Positions 7,683 to 17,498 are shown, counted from the first letter of the stretch. The stretch: 34,089 bases of DNA from Sulfuriflexus sp. (GCA_023134145.1 JAGLUW010000021.1:1-34089), one strand, 5' to 3'. Notes: generated by a model from the letters alone, not told the origin. Translations and numbers: made by a program.

Positions 7683-8381
7683 CTACCAGAAATTGACTAT
7701 ATCAATAAAGAAATGCGCAACAATCAATGGGATAAGGTTATGTAGGCGAAGATATAAGACGCAGGCGACAAGCCCAAATACCATTGCAGAAAAAACTTCG
7801 GCTAGGCCATTTTCCCAATGTACCAAGCCAAATAACACGGATGAGACAGCAACATAGACTATCGCTTTGTTGTAAGGCGTTGTTGATGAATATACCAATC
7901 GCCAAATCAAACCTCGAAAAAATACTTCCTCAAAAACCGCTGCCGTAATGGCGAGGTAAAAAATAGCGAAATAATGCGCATTGCCCTCTGGCACCATCCC
8001 CGCGTAACTAAATAATGAGCTAGAAACGCCAACAAATTCACGAGCTAACCAACCAAATGAGAAATAATAAATACTCAGTATAAAAGTAGCTAGAAATGAC
8101 CAGTTGATAATTTCACGACGCTGAGAAGCACTGGCAAACTTTTTTAGCCCGTAGTCAGCCAAACCAATGCCGTAGTAACGGTATATATAAAAGAGTATGA
8201 CCGAAGGCAGTACAATCCAACCCAGCACATCCACTATCCAAAATAGCCATGGAGATATTTGCGCTAAAGCTCCATTGTAAACACCGTTAATCATGCCAAA
8301 CAAAAAGAACGGCGCAATCACCATGCTGACACGGGTTATGTGATTTGAATAAACGTCATTCATAGAAAGTGACTGCTGCAT
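7683..8381 (-). CDS. CPBP-family intramembrane metalloprotease
   Basis: This 232-aa protein has several hydrophobic helices and the CPBP/Abi (CAAX-protease-like) motifs in order: motif 1 AVFEEVFFRGLIWR (EExxxR), motif 2 SSVLFGLVHWENG (first His), and motif 3 VAHFFIDIVNF (second His plus Asp). The paired Glu and the His residues would bind the catalytic zinc in the membrane. Its ATG (8381) falls where transcription would start from a TATAAT at 8388-8393, so either the mRNA is leaderless or translation begins at Met7 (8363). It is divergent from the rhodanese gene, with a repeat-rich 200-bp gap between them. Substrate is unknown. Confidence 0.85.
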   Translation of the reverse strand: MQQSLSMNDVYSNHITRVSMVIAPFFLFGMINGVYNGALAQISPWLFWIVDVLGWIVLPSVILFYIYRYYGIGLADYGLKKFASASQRREIINWSFLATFILSIYYFSFGWLAREFVGVSSSLFSYAGMVPEGNAHYFAIFYLAITAAVFEEVFFRGLIWRLVYSSTTPYNKAIVYVAVSSVLFGLVHWENGLAEVFSAMVFGLVACVLYLRLHNLIPLIVAHFFIDIVNFW

Positions 8382-8387
8382 TCTTTA

Positions 8388-8471
8388 ATTATAGCCAGTT
8401 TAGCGGAGTGTGAAATAGTGGCATTTCGCAAATGTTTTATTATTATTCATATAATTAGCACACTATTTCAC
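8388..8471. repeat. 11-bp inverted repeat overlapping the CPBP promoter
   Basis: GTGAAATAGTG at 8410-8420 is matched by its exact complement CACTATTTCAC at 8461-8471, with 40 bp between; the right arm continues into a tandem CACTATTT-like copy. On the minus strand the left arm covers the -35 position relative to a perfect -10 TATAAT (8388-8393) for the CPBP gene. This is what an operator for a dimeric regulator would look like; the regulator is unknown. Confidence 0.5.
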
Positions 8472-8522
8472 TATTTACACCAATATAGAAAGGTATTTAA
8501 TCCCTGATTAAAATAGTCTAGT

Positions 8523-8551
8523 TTGTATATTAGTGAAATCTTATATAAAAT
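8523..8551 (+). promoter_or_regulatory. Promoter of the rhodanese gene
   Basis: TTGTAT (8523-8528), a 17-bp spacer and TAAAAT (8546-8551, 5 of 6 bases). The spacer contains GTGAAAT (8533-8539), a copy of the arm word of the inverted repeat at 8410/8461. The predicted start is about 30 nt before the ATG at 8588. Confidence 0.5.
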
Positions 8552-8587
8552 GCGCATCAATTATTGAATCCTACCGAGGCTTTGAGC

Positions 8588-8905
8588 ATGGTAATTAACG
8601 AAATTGATGTTGATGAACTGGTTGAATTAATGGACGCCAATAACGACAACATCCAGATTATTGATGTTCGCCAGCCACAAGAAGTTGCCGCTGGTGCAAT
8701 TGGCGGTATGACTAATATCCCAATGGTGAGCATTCCATTGCGCGCCAACGAAATCAGCGATGATAAACAAGTCATTCTGGTATGCCGTAGTGGTGCCCGT
8801 TCAGGCCAATGCACAGCTTGGTTGATGCAGAACGGTAAAAACAATGTACATAATCTACGCGGTGGTATGATCGCTTGGTCTAACAGCGGTCTACAAGTAG
8901 CTTAA
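8588..8905 (+). CDS. Single-domain rhodanese
   Basis: This 105-aa protein is one rhodanese domain with active-site loop C66-RSGARS and the upstream IIDVRQPQEVAAGAIGG and downstream NLRGGMIAW landmarks. It would carry persulfide sulfur on Cys66 in the cytoplasm. I take ATG 8588, which has GAGG (8576-8579) 8 nt upstream, rather than the TTG at 8564. The stop is 6 nt before the next gene, and nadA follows that one, so the three could be cotranscribed. A sulfur-transfer link to the NadA Fe-S cluster is only a guess from position. Confidence 0.9.
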   Translation: MVINEIDVDELVELMDANNDNIQIIDVRQPQEVAAGAIGGMTNIPMVSIPLRANEISDDKQVILVCRSGARSGQCTAWLMQNGKNNVHNLRGGMIAWSNSGLQVA

Positions 8906-8911
8906 AGCAAC

Positions 8912-9376
8912 ATGATGAATTGGCTCAAGAAATTCTTTAACAGTCGCTCCGAACCCGATAAGAATATCGAGGTCTGTGCGCGTGCCATTTTGGTGTTCAT
9001 GCGTAGCGTTAAGAACAATGTGGATCAGCGTGATTTCATGATCCCTAACCACCACAGCCTATTCTACTGCTACGCCTACGGCGCGATTATCGTAGAAGCT
9101 GCCAAATACAAACTCAATGAGTCTGAGCGTTATGCCGCCCTTTTGCTGCTATTCCCTAACCTCTCAGACATGAGTCCTGACGAGATCAGTGGCCTAATGA
9201 ATCGCTGCCTGAATATGCTTAACGAAGAAGAAGGCCAACGTTATCAAAAAGATGGCGCTGAACACTACACACGCTGGAGTGATGCAGATCCTACCGTCAC
9301 GGGTCTGCTTGGCAAACTCCTAGAACAACGCGAAAAAGACCTCAGTAAGGTAAATCGAGCCATCATCTATCCCTGA
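8912..9376 (+). CDS. Conserved-looking 154-aa protein of unknown function
   Basis: I do not recognise this protein. It is soluble and helical, with MNWLKKFFNSR at the N terminus, a central NHHSLFYCYAYGAIIVEAA segment and an acidic DMSPDEISGLMNRCLNML region. There is no signal peptide and there are no catalytic signatures I can name. The start is ATG ATG at 8912, 6 nt after the rhodanese stop, with a weak ribosome site, so translation may depend on coupling. nadA follows 73 nt later. Confidence 0.65.
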   Translation: MMNWLKKFFNSRSEPDKNIEVCARAILVFMRSVKNNVDQRDFMIPNHHSLFYCYAYGAIIVEAAKYKLNESERYAALLLLFPNLSDMSPDEISGLMNRCLNMLNEEEGQRYQKDGAEHYTRWSDADPTVTGLLGKLLEQREKDLSKVNRAIIYP

Positions 9377-9449
9377 TGGGTTATTATTCCTACCACGGCA
9401 AACTGCTTTAATGTAGATTATTGCTACTTACACAACGGGGCGGGAAATA

Positions 9450-10520
9450 ATGACAAGGCAACTACAAATGCCAAAGGTAGATGATGATAGCGTGCGCAAA
9501 GCCGCTGCCAGTGCTGCCGATGTCGCCTATTCAATCCCAAGTATCTCCGAACAAGAAAAGACCCAACTTAAACAACGCATCCGCGAACAGCTTAAAGCCA
9601 AGAATGCCGTTCTGATTGCACACTATTACGTGGATGCCGATATCCAAGAACTCGCAGAAGAAACAGGAGGCTATGTCTCCGACTCTCTCGATATGGCTAA
9701 CTTTGGCAATCAACATTCCGCCAGCACCTTAGTGGTTGCCGGTGTGCGTTTCATGGGGGAGACCGCTAAGATCCTCAACCCTGAAAAACGCATCATCATG
9801 CCCGACCTTGATGCCGAGTGTTCACTCGATATGAATTGTCCTATTGATGAATTTAGCGCCTTTTGTGATGCGCACCCAGATTACACCGTGGTTGTTTACG
9901 CCAATACCAGCGCCGCTGTAAAAGCCCGTGCCGACTGGATGGTGACATCCGGTATTGCGGTTGAGGTTATTACTCATTTGGTAGAACGCGGTGAAAAAAT
10001 CATCTGGGCACCGGATCGTCACCTTGGTAGTTACATCCAAAAGTTATCCGGTGCGGATATCTTACTTTGGCAAGGCAGTTGTATTGTTCATGATGAATTT
10101 CATGCTCAAGAACTTGCCAAACTAAAACTGCAACATCCAGAGGCCGCCGTATTGGTTCATCCCGAATCACCGGCTGCGGTTGTTGAACTTGCTGATGTGG
10201 TTAGCTCGACTACAGGCTTAATTAAAGCCGCTGCAAAAATGGACAACCCAAGTTTTATTGTCGCAACTGACAATGGGATTTTTTACAAAATGAAACAGGC
10301 CGCTCCCAATAAAACCTTTATCGAAGCGCCCAGCGTAGGTGTCGGTGCAACCTGTCAAAGTTGTGCGCATTGTCCGTGGATGGCAATGAACAATCTCCGC
10401 AATCTTGCTGAAGTATTAGAAAGTGGAGCGAATGAAATTCACATCGATCCCGCTATTCAAGCTAAGGCCATCAAGCCTATAGAAAAATTACTGGATTTTG
10501 CCGCACAACGGCGAAAATAA
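9450..10520 (+). CDS. nadA: Quinolinate synthase
   Basis: This 356-aa NadA condenses iminoaspartate with dihydroxyacetone phosphate to quinolinate for NAD synthesis. The three Fe-S ligand positions are present: C124 (AECSLDMNC), C211 ([10 protein letters not shown]), and the [15 protein letters not shown] motif at about 302-316, whose last Cys (C308) aligns with the E. coli ligand. Substrate-binding blocks [29 protein letters not shown] and HPES are intact. The start is ATG with a purine-rich GGGGCGGGAA upstream. It ends 3 nt before the phoU stop on the opposite strand, with no terminator between. Confidence 0.98.
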   Translation: MTRQLQMPKVDDDSVRKAAASAADVAYSIPSISEQEKTQLKQRIREQLKAKNAVLIAHYYVDADIQELAEETGGYVSDSLDMANFGNQHSASTLVVAGVRFMGETAKILNPEKRIIMPDLDAECSLDMNCPIDEFSAFCDAHPDYTVVVYANTSAAVKARADWMVTSGIAVEVITHLVERGEKIIWAPDRHLGSYIQKLSGADILLWQGSCIVHDEFHAQELAKLKLQHPEAAVLVHPESPAAVVELADVVSSTTGLIKAAAKMDNPSFIVATDNGIFYKMKQAAPNKTFIEAPSVGVGATCQSCAHCPWMAMNNLRNLAEVLESGANEIHIDPAIQAKAIKPIEKLLDFAAQRRK

Positions 10521-10523
10521 AAT

Positions 10524-11243
10524 TTATTGCTCCTGCGAACCTTCACGCTGCATTTGTTCTGACGTGGTATGCCGAACATCTTTACCCTTCACAAAATAAA
10601 TCACATACTCACAAATATTAGCCGAACGATCACCAATACGTTCAAGCGCACGTGCCGCCCAAAGTACATCCAAAGCCCACGGAATTGAACGCGGATCTTC
10701 CATCATGTAAGTAATTAACTCCCGCGTGATACTTTCATATTGCACGTCGATCTTTTTATCGTCTAACCATGTTTTACTGGCCGCATCTACATCCATACGC
10801 GCAAAGGCATCTAGCGCACCATGCAGCATCTGCCTAACCAATTCACCCATCGTTTCGATACTACCAAAGTGCCGTGATGCAGCTTGCTCATTGCTATGCT
10901 GCATTGTCATTCTCGCAAAACGTTCGGCTTCGTCACCAATACGTTCAAGATCAGTAATGGTTTTAATTACCGCCATAACCAATCTCAAATCACTGGCCGC
11001 AGGCTGACGTCGTGCAATAATTTGTGTGCACTCCTCATCAATCGAGACTTCCATCTCATTGACCTTATAATCATTCTGAATAACCGTTTCACTCAAACCT
11101 TTATCGCGTTCCATTAAGGCTTTAATCGCATCAGTGAGCTGTTGCTCAACTAAGCCGCCCATAGTTAAAACACGATTCCGCACATCTTCTAGCTCAGTAT
11201 CAAATTGCTGAGAGATGTGTTTGCCAAGATCATTTTTACTCAT
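10524..11243 (-). CDS. phoU: Phosphate signalling regulator PhoU
   Basis: This 239-aa protein is the normal length for PhoU: two similar three-helix PhoU domains, each with a metal-binding E/DxxxD-type motif (IKTITDLERIGDEAERFAR in the first and LWAARALERIGDRSANICEY in the second). PhoU links the PstSCAB transporter to PhoR and keeps the Pho regulon off when phosphate is plentiful. It is the last gene of pstC-pstA-pstB-phoU, 36 nt after pstB. Confidence 0.98.
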   Translation of the reverse strand: MSKNDLGKHISQQFDTELEDVRNRVLTMGGLVEQQLTDAIKALMERDKGLSETVIQNDYKVNEMEVSIDEECTQIIARRQPAASDLRLVMAVIKTITDLERIGDEAERFARMTMQHSNEQAASRHFGSIETMGELVRQMLHGALDAFARMDVDAASKTWLDDKKIDVQYESITRELITYMMEDPRSIPWALDVLWAARALERIGDRSANICEYVIYFVKGKDVRHTTSEQMQREGSQEQ

Positions 11244-11279
11244 AATGACTACCTCTTAATCCTTTTAACCTGATCATTA

Positions 11280-12113
11280 TTATCCGTAACGACCGGTTAT
11301 ATAATCTTCTGTTTGTTTCTTTGCCGGATTGGTGAACAAAGTTCTAGTGTCACTAAATTCAATCATCTTACCCATATACATAAAGGCAGTGTAATCCGAA
11401 ACACGTGCTGCTTGCTGCATATTATGCGTGACAATAACGATCGTATAACTATTCTTGAGTTCATTGATCAATTCTTCAATCTTCAAAGTAGAAATCGGAT
11501 CCAGTGCCGACGCAGGTTCATCCAATAACAAAACTTCCGGTTCAATCGCGATAGCGCGTGCAATCACCAAGCGTTGCTGCTGGCCGCCTGACATACCTAA
11601 TGCATTTTCATGCAAACGATCTTTAACCTCATCCCACAACGCCGCACCCTTTAAAGCCGTTTCGACAGCTTCATCAAGAACACGTCTATTTTTTATGCCT
11701 TGTAAACGCAGACCATAAGCAACATTTTCATAAATTGATTTAGGAAACGGATTTGGTTTTTGAAAAACCATACCAACGCGTTGACGAAGGTTGGCGATAT
11801 TCACAGATTTCTGATAAATCTCTTCATCATCTAGCAACACATCACCGTCAATACGCACACCATCAACAAGATCATTCATACGATTAAAGCAGCGCAATAA
11901 AGTAGACTTACCACAACCACTTGGCCCGATAAAAGCGGTCACGCGATTTTGCGGAATGACGATACTAATATCATCTAGCGCTTGTTTCTCACCATAATAC
12001 AAATTCAGACCGCGAGTCTTAATACGTATGGTTTCATCCGCTAATTGCTTAGCCGTACCTACGCCGCCGATGGCACTCATATCAATAGCATGTGTCAATG
12101 TTGTTTCAGTCAT
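11280..12113 (-). CDS. pstB: Phosphate ABC transporter ATPase
   Basis: This ABC ATPase of about 277 aa powers high-affinity phosphate import. Walker A is GPSGCGKST (about 63-71), the Q-loop is in [12 protein letters not shown], the signature is [11 protein letters not shown], Walker B is [14 protein letters not shown], and the switch His is in [11 protein letters not shown]. The [13 protein letters not shown] stretch is typical of PstB. I take ATG 12113, 4 nt after the pstA stop; a longer reading from 12143 would overlap pstA and lacks a better ribosome site. Confidence 0.98.
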   Translation of the reverse strand: MTETTLTHAIDMSAIGGVGTAKQLADETIRIKTRGLNLYYGEKQALDDISIVIPQNRVTAFIGPSGCGKSTLLRCFNRMNDLVDGVRIDGDVLLDDEEIYQKSVNIANLRQRVGMVFQKPNPFPKSIYENVAYGLRLQGIKNRRVLDEAVETALKGAALWDEVKDRLHENALGMSGGQQQRLVIARAIAIEPEVLLLDEPASALDPISTLKIEELINELKNSYTIVIVTHNMQQAARVSDYTAFMYMGKMIEFSDTRTLFTNPAKKQTEDYITGRYG

Positions 12114-12117
12114 GATG

Positions 12118-13782
12118 TTATTCCAGTGCTTTGTACTTTTCACGAAGATGATTTCGAACCCAGATAGCGGTTAGATTCAAAGCCACAATAACAACCACAA
12201 GTAATAAGGCTGTGGCATAAACAAGTGGGCGTGCTGCTTCTACATTCGGGCTTTGAAATCCGACATCGTAAATATGAAAACCAAGGTGCATAAATTTACG
12301 GTCAAGATGAATAAACGGTGAATTCAAATCAAGCGGTAAAGAAGGCGCGAGTTTCACAACGCCGACCAACATAAGTGGCGCCACTTCACCGGCAGCACGT
12401 GCGACAGCGAGGATCATACCTGTCATCAACGCTGGGCTCGCCATCGGTAGAACAATACGCCAGAGTGTTTCTGCCTTAGTCGCACCGAGTGCCATGCTGC
12501 CTTCGCGTATCGAGCGCGGAATACGTGCCAAGCCTTCTTCCGTTGCAACAATGACCACCGGCAAGGTTAATAATGCCAAGGTTAATGCTGACCACAATAT
12601 TCCTGGTGTACCATAGGTTGGTGCTGGTAATGCTTCCGCATAAAACAACTGATCAATATTGCCACCTAAGAAGTAAACGAAGAAACCCAAACCGAATACA
12701 CCATAAACAATGGAAGGGACACCCGCCAAATTATTCACTGCAATACGAATCAAACGAGTTGTTGGTCCTTGCTTGGCATATTCGCGCAAGTAAACTGCTG
12801 CAATCACGCCCAATGGCGTAACTAAAATCGACATAATAATAACCAGCATCACTGTGCCGAATATTGCAGGAAAAATGCCACCCTCAGTATTCGCTTCACG
12901 TGGTTCGTCACTAACAAATTCCCATAGCTTCTCAAGGTAATGAAGACTCTTGGTCGGTATACCCATCGCGTTCGGCTTAAAACCGCGTACAACTTTAGAC
13001 AGGCGCAATTCAATTTCACGCCCACCTGCTGCTACTAACATCACACTGTCTTTTTCAATATTTCGATAAAGCACATCGAGATCTTTTTGCAGCAATTGAT
13101 ACTCTTTATTTAATTTAGCGCGTTGCTCTTCAACCTCGCTGTATGGAACAGTATCAGTAACGCCATCTAACTCCAGACGCCTTTTAGCTAAGCGCAGTTC
13201 TTCAATGTCGTAATTGATTGAGCCAATCTCACCGGTATGAATACTTTTTATTTGATCAAATAATTCGATTGTTTTATCTAAACGCTCAAGAAAAACAGGC
13301 CATGCCTCATCACCATTCGCAACGATCTTGCCATCAACCTTAACTGATTTAAGGTAACCGTAAAAATTACCCCATTCACGTCGTTCCAAAACAATCATGT
13401 CTTGCGGGCGAGACTCTTCGATAATGTCATGTTGGTTAATCCAGCGAAAATCGAGTCCACTGATATCACGGTTGCCTACTTTTAAAAGCAAACGTGTGAC
13501 TGTCTCTGCGCCTTCTGGAACAACACCACCGGCATCATGTACTCGCGCTGCACTAACTGTCTCAGTACTTTGTACTTCACCAATCAACGTAATAATTTCT
13601 GTTGGTGACTGCTGGTACTTCACTTCCAACACATCGGCTGGCCAAAAGAATCCCAAGCCACGCAGTGCAATCAATAACAGTAAACCAAACACCATTATCA
13701 GGCTGACACTAACCGCAGCCGCACTCAACCATATCCAGGGACTACCACCTTTAAACCATTGTGCTGTAGTTATCTTCGACAC
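12118..13782 (-). CDS. pstA: Phosphate ABC transporter permease PstA (extended form)
   Basis: This 554-aa protein is the long form of PstA. There is one N-terminal transmembrane helix (about 15-40), a large extracytoplasmic insert (about 45-300) with a Glu/Lys-rich coiled-coil-like part ([15 protein letters not shown]), then the transport core with several helices and the coupling motif region [20 protein letters not shown]. The start is GTG, with GGGGA close upstream and the pstC stop 9 nt before it. Extended PstA and PstC together are seen in several gammaproteobacteria; the insert's function is not known to me. Confidence 0.96.
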   Translation of the reverse strand: MSKITTAQWFKGGSPWIWLSAAAVSVSLIMVFGLLLLIALRGLGFFWPADVLEVKYQQSPTEIITLIGEVQSTETVSAARVHDAGGVVPEGAETVTRLLLKVGNRDISGLDFRWINQHDIIEESRPQDMIVLERREWGNFYGYLKSVKVDGKIVANGDEAWPVFLERLDKTIELFDQIKSIHTGEIGSINYDIEELRLAKRRLELDGVTDTVPYSEVEEQRAKLNKEYQLLQKDLDVLYRNIEKDSVMLVAAGGREIELRLSKVVRGFKPNAMGIPTKSLHYLEKLWEFVSDEPREANTEGGIFPAIFGTVMLVIIMSILVTPLGVIAAVYLREYAKQGPTTRLIRIAVNNLAGVPSIVYGVFGLGFFVYFLGGNIDQLFYAEALPAPTYGTPGILWSALTLALLTLPVVIVATEEGLARIPRSIREGSMALGATKAETLWRIVLPMASPALMTGMILAVARAAGEVAPLMLVGVVKLAPSLPLDLNSPFIHLDRKFMHLGFHIYDVGFQSPNVEAARPLVYATALLLVVVIVALNLTAIWVRNHLREKYKALE

Positions 13783-13791
13783 GATAATCCC

Positions 13792-16011
13792 CTATAAACT
13801 ACTGTACTTGCGACGTAGGCGCTGACGCACCAACTCTGCAATCGTGTTAAAGAAAAAGGTGAAACTGAATAACACCAACGCAGCCAAGAATAAAACGCGA
13901 TAGTGGGTACTACCCACTTCAGATTCAGGTACTTCCACCGCAATGTTTGCTGACAAAGTACGCATACCTTCGAAAATATTGAAATCCATAATCGGCGTGT
14001 TACCAGTTGCCATTAATACGATCATGGTTTCACCCACCGCGCGACCAAAACCGATCATGATGGCTGAGAAAATACCTGGACTCGCTGTCAACAATACAAC
14101 ACGCCACATGGTCTGCCACGGTGTCGCGCCCAGTGCCAAAGAACTATGCGTCAGACTCCTTGGTACACTATAAATCGCATCCTCGGCAATCGAAAAGATG
14201 GTTGGGATCACGGCGAAGCCCATTGCTATTCCAACCACCATAGAGTTTCGTTGATCAAAACTGATACCCGCCTCGTTAGTTAGCCAGCTACGCATATCAC
14301 CGCCAAAAAATTGTGCTTCTAGTACAGGGCTTAAACCAAGTGATGCATACAGTACGAAAACAACTAACGGTAAAAGCAACATCGCTTCCCAACCATCTGG
14401 CACCCTATGACGCACACTGCTCGGTAGGCGCGTCCAACTCCAGCCTGCAAACAACACCGCTATCGGCATGATAAACAACAAACTAAAAATGCCCGGCAAA
14501 TTTTCTTCTATCAATGGCGCAAGCCATAGCCCAGCGAGAAAACCAAGGATCACTGTTGGTAGAGCTTCCATTGTTTCAATACTGGGTTTAACAATACGGC
14601 GCATCTTGGGAGCCATAAAGTAAGCCGTGAACATAGCGCCTAACACAGCCAGCGGTACAGCAAATAACATGGCATAGAACGCGGCTTTAATCGTACCGAA
14701 GGAAATCGGTACCAAACTCATCTTGGGTTCAAAATCATTTGATGAAGACGAAGACTGCCAAATATATTCTGGCTCTTGGTAACTCTCGTACCAAACCTTG
14801 CCCCACAAAGATGACCAAGAAACTTCTGGGTATTCATTCGTTACCGTCCAGAAATGTAATTGACCATTTTCTGATTCAAGCAACAATGCATTCGAGCGTG
14901 GGGAAAATACTAGGCGTTCCGGTTTAGTAATATCCGCATCTATTTCAAGAACCTGCTGATTTGCTGTGGTATGAAATATCTCTAACTGCCCCTGTTGTGT
15001 CACAACGGCAAATCCCTTGCGGGCATTTTCCACAGCAATGGCGGTTACGTCACCACGGCTATCAAATTCTCGAATAAATGTCGGTATCGGATGATTGCCT
15101 TCATCCCGTACTGGGAACCACTGACTAATAACACCTTCTGAGTCCACTACCAACAGCGAGATAGTTCCTGTCAACCAGGTCAATTTTTTAAGCTTACGAT
15201 CACCTTTTACGATATGTGTACGTTGCTGAATACTCACTGCATCCTGATCGCTGATATCGTACTGCACCATTTCACCATCATGACTCGCGAGATACAGTAC
15301 CCGTTGATCTTCATCCATCAGAATAAAGTCGATGTTGATGCCCGGCAGCGGCAGGTCAACTGTACTTGCTACTAATTCCGCTTCATCTTCATCCAGTGCC
15401 GAACCTTCTAGGCTAAAGCGCGTTAGTATTAATCGACCATCGGCTGTCCGCGCAATAAAACTATGCCCTTCTTCGCCAAGCTTAAAAGTAAACTGAACGA
15501 TGGCTTGCTGTTTTGGATCAATCTGCAATGCAGCTTGCCCCAAGGGATAATCAATAAAAGGGGTAATAAGGCGTTTATCATTCGGATACGTTACTTTGTA
15601 TTGATGACTCGCCAGTAACACCTGACCATGGTCAGTCGCATAAGCGGCAACTGAAGAATTTGTGCCTGCCATATGAAAACTGCTAATCGAGGCCTTAGGC
15701 GGTAAGGCCAACGGGAAGCTATTAACTAGCTCTCCGGTCGTGGTGCTGAAGAAAACGGCCTCTGCGGTATCCGTGAAACGCATGGCAATTTCATTTTGCT
15801 CTTCCATGGCCAGCGCCAGCGTCTTACCCGAACCCGCTACGCTGTAAGTCGCGACTGATTCAGCCTCTGCTGATTCAAACATAGGCGCAACTACGTACAT
15901 CAAATACAAGAATATCAATAAGATAGCCACAATCACGAAGTTACCACCCATTGTTACAATGGCGCGAAATGACTGATCTTTAAATAGGCGAAATTTCTGG
16001 GATGTAAGCAT
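13792..16011 (-). CDS. pstC: Phosphate ABC transporter permease PstC (extended form)
   Basis: This 739-aa protein is more than twice the size of E. coli PstC. One helix (about 20-45) is followed by a periplasmic part of about 380 residues rich in beta strands, with WD/propeller-like repeats (LIPGINIDFILMDEDQRVLY-like and NALLLESENGQLHFW), then the permease core ending in the coupling helix LALGATPWQTMWRVVLLTA and RAVGETMIVLMATG. It starts the pstC-pstA-pstB-phoU run. The ATG at 16011 lies only about 22 nt from a PhoB box, so the predicted transcript start falls on or near the start codon; there is no convincing Shine-Dalgarno. Confidence 0.95.
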   Translation of the reverse strand: MLTSQKFRLFKDQSFRAIVTMGGNFVIVAILLIFLYLMYVVAPMFESAEAESVATYSVAGSGKTLALAMEEQNEIAMRFTDTAEAVFFSTTTGELVNSFPLALPPKASISSFHMAGTNSSVAAYATDHGQVLLASHQYKVTYPNDKRLITPFIDYPLGQAALQIDPKQQAIVQFTFKLGEEGHSFIARTADGRLILTRFSLEGSALDEDEAELVASTVDLPLPGINIDFILMDEDQRVLYLASHDGEMVQYDISDQDAVSIQQRTHIVKGDRKLKKLTWLTGTISLLVVDSEGVISQWFPVRDEGNHPIPTFIREFDSRGDVTAIAVENARKGFAVVTQQGQLEIFHTTANQQVLEIDADITKPERLVFSPRSNALLLESENGQLHFWTVTNEYPEVSWSSLWGKVWYESYQEPEYIWQSSSSSNDFEPKMSLVPISFGTIKAAFYAMLFAVPLAVLGAMFTAYFMAPKMRRIVKPSIETMEALPTVILGFLAGLWLAPLIEENLPGIFSLLFIMPIAVLFAGWSWTRLPSSVRHRVPDGWEAMLLLPLVVFVLYASLGLSPVLEAQFFGGDMRSWLTNEAGISFDQRNSMVVGIAMGFAVIPTIFSIAEDAIYSVPRSLTHSSLALGATPWQTMWRVVLLTASPGIFSAIMIGFGRAVGETMIVLMATGNTPIMDFNIFEGMRTLSANIAVEVPESEVGSTHYRVLFLAALVLFSFTFFFNTIAELVRQRLRRKYSSL

Positions 16012-16017
16012 TCCGAG

Positions 16018-16051
16018 AGAGTACGCTCACAATATGACAGGAATATGACAA
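16018..16051 (-). promoter_or_regulatory. PhoB box and -10 of pstC
   Basis: On the minus strand, TTGTCAT ATTC CTGTCAT (16034-16051) are two PhoB half-sites 11 bp apart, then exactly 10 nt, then the weak -10 TACTCT (16018-16023). The spacing matches the other Pho promoters here. The predicted transcript start is within a few bases of the pstC ATG. Confidence 0.7.
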
Positions 16052-16123
16052 ATAACCGCTTAAAGACTAACCACTGTCATGAAAGCTTCACATAGAGAGT
16101 ACGTCCTGATTATACAGGCCACA

Positions 16124-16156
16124 TAAAAAACCCCGCTCAATTCACATGAGCGGGGT
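16124..16156 (-). terminator. Rho-independent terminator of the porin gene
   Basis: On the minus strand, ACCCCGCTCA pairs perfectly with TGAGCGGGGT around a 7-nt loop, followed by a run of six T's. It lies about 40 nt after the porin stop and separates it from pstC. Confidence 0.92.
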
Positions 16157-16195
16157 CATCAATAAAACCATCCTTGATTATTTATGCATTCCTTC

Positions 16196-17452
16196 CTAGA
16201 AATCGATCTGAGTTCGTAAAGCAAAGATACTTGGATTGTCGTTCACGCCGCCTTTATCAACATCAACATCGATGTAGTTAGCCATGATGCGAACATGTGG
16301 ATTCACGTACCAGTTCAGACCCACGGTCCAGTTATCTTCTTCACCACCCTGAATAGCACCATCATTCAAATCAAGTGTGCTGTAGCGCGCAGCCACTTCC
16401 CATGCACCTGATTTAGATTTTGGTTTAACACGACCAAAGGTACCCTTCTTTGCTTTATAAGGACGTGACTCACCTGTCAGGAAGTAACTAGCCGAAATAT
16501 ATGCACCATCAAAATCAGCATCTGAGAAACCACTGTCACGACTTACACTCGCCTTCAAGTATTCACCTTGTAAAGAGAAAGGACCAACGACAGCTGCTGC
16601 TTCTAATCCATAGCGTTGGATATTATCAACATTTGAAATGGTTCCGGTATCGACAAGACGTGTGCTAGCAGCATGGAACTCTGGACGTTGACGGAAACGG
16701 ATGTCATCACCATCATCAAGTGGTTCTTCACGTGCCACTGCCACACCTAAATGAACAACACGGGTTTTTTCTGCCATTGGGGCGAACGTTGCACGTGCGC
16801 CAAAGCCATAACCTTCTTGACCGTCCTCAGCATCTTTAGATTGACCACCATAAACACTACCGGCAAGACTCCAATTATTTCCGCCACGATTAACGCCAAC
16901 ACCAATACGATGGCTAGTAGCAAATACGGCCGGTAATGAACGTTCCATAAAGGTGGTGTATTTAGAACTGGTCAACTCTTCCAAACCAATAGGTTGTTTA
17001 AAGTTACCAATCTTCAGACCCCATGGAATATGTGTGATGTAGGCATCTTTAATTGCAAGGGCATCATCAGAGTAATCAACCTGAACCTTATATCCCCAAT
17101 CCTTATGCAACTTACCTTTTGCAAACATACGCAAACGACGGAATTCAGTACCTGACTCAAGCGCTGTTTTATCTTCATCCGAATAACCAGCATCAACCAT
17201 AATGCGACCACCAAATTGGAATGAGTAGTCACCATCAGCACTTTTGACTTTAACGCCACCCTTAGTGCTCACCTTAGTACCATTGCTCTTAATAAATTTC
17301 TTTTCTAAGGCCTTATGTTGCCCCTTACTGATAACGCCATTTTCTAAAAGTACATCTAGCAATTCTTTTTCACTTGCTTGAGCTTGCATAGTCATCGTAC
17401 TTAGCAAACCTGCCGCTACCAAGGTAGTCAACTTAAGATTTTTATGTGCCAT
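16196..17452 (-). CDS. Phosphate-selective porin, OprP/OprO family
   Basis: This 418-aa outer-membrane protein has a signal peptide (LTTLVAAGLLSTMTMQAQAS), then the short helical segment ELLDVLLENGVISKGQHKAL typical of the OprP/O family N terminus, then alternating beta-barrel strands (FQFGGRIMVDAGY, WGYKVQVDYSDDAL, WTVGLNWYVNPHVRIMANY) and a C-terminal aromatic residue (RTQIDF) for barrel assembly. It would pass phosphate or polyphosphate into the periplasm for PstS. It sits between pstS and pstC with its own Pho promoter and its own terminator. Specificity for ortho- versus pyrophosphate cannot be told from sequence alone. Confidence 0.92.
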   Translation of the reverse strand: MAHKNLKLTTLVAAGLLSTMTMQAQASEKELLDVLLENGVISKGQHKALEKKFIKSNGTKVSTKGGVKVKSADGDYSFQFGGRIMVDAGYSDEDKTALESGTEFRRLRMFAKGKLHKDWGYKVQVDYSDDALAIKDAYITHIPWGLKIGNFKQPIGLEELTSSKYTTFMERSLPAVFATSHRIGVGVNRGGNNWSLAGSVYGGQSKDAEDGQEGYGFGARATFAPMAEKTRVVHLGVAVAREEPLDDGDDIRFRQRPEFHAASTRLVDTGTISNVDNIQRYGLEAAAVVGPFSLQGEYLKASVSRDSGFSDADFDGAYISASYFLTGESRPYKAKKGTFGRVKPKSKSGAWEVAARYSTLDLNDGAIQGGEEDNWTVGLNWYVNPHVRIMANYIDVDVDKGGVNDNPSIFALRTQIDF

Positions 17453-17498
17453 GATTCTTGTCTCCGAAATAAAACATATGTATTAAATTTGAGACACT

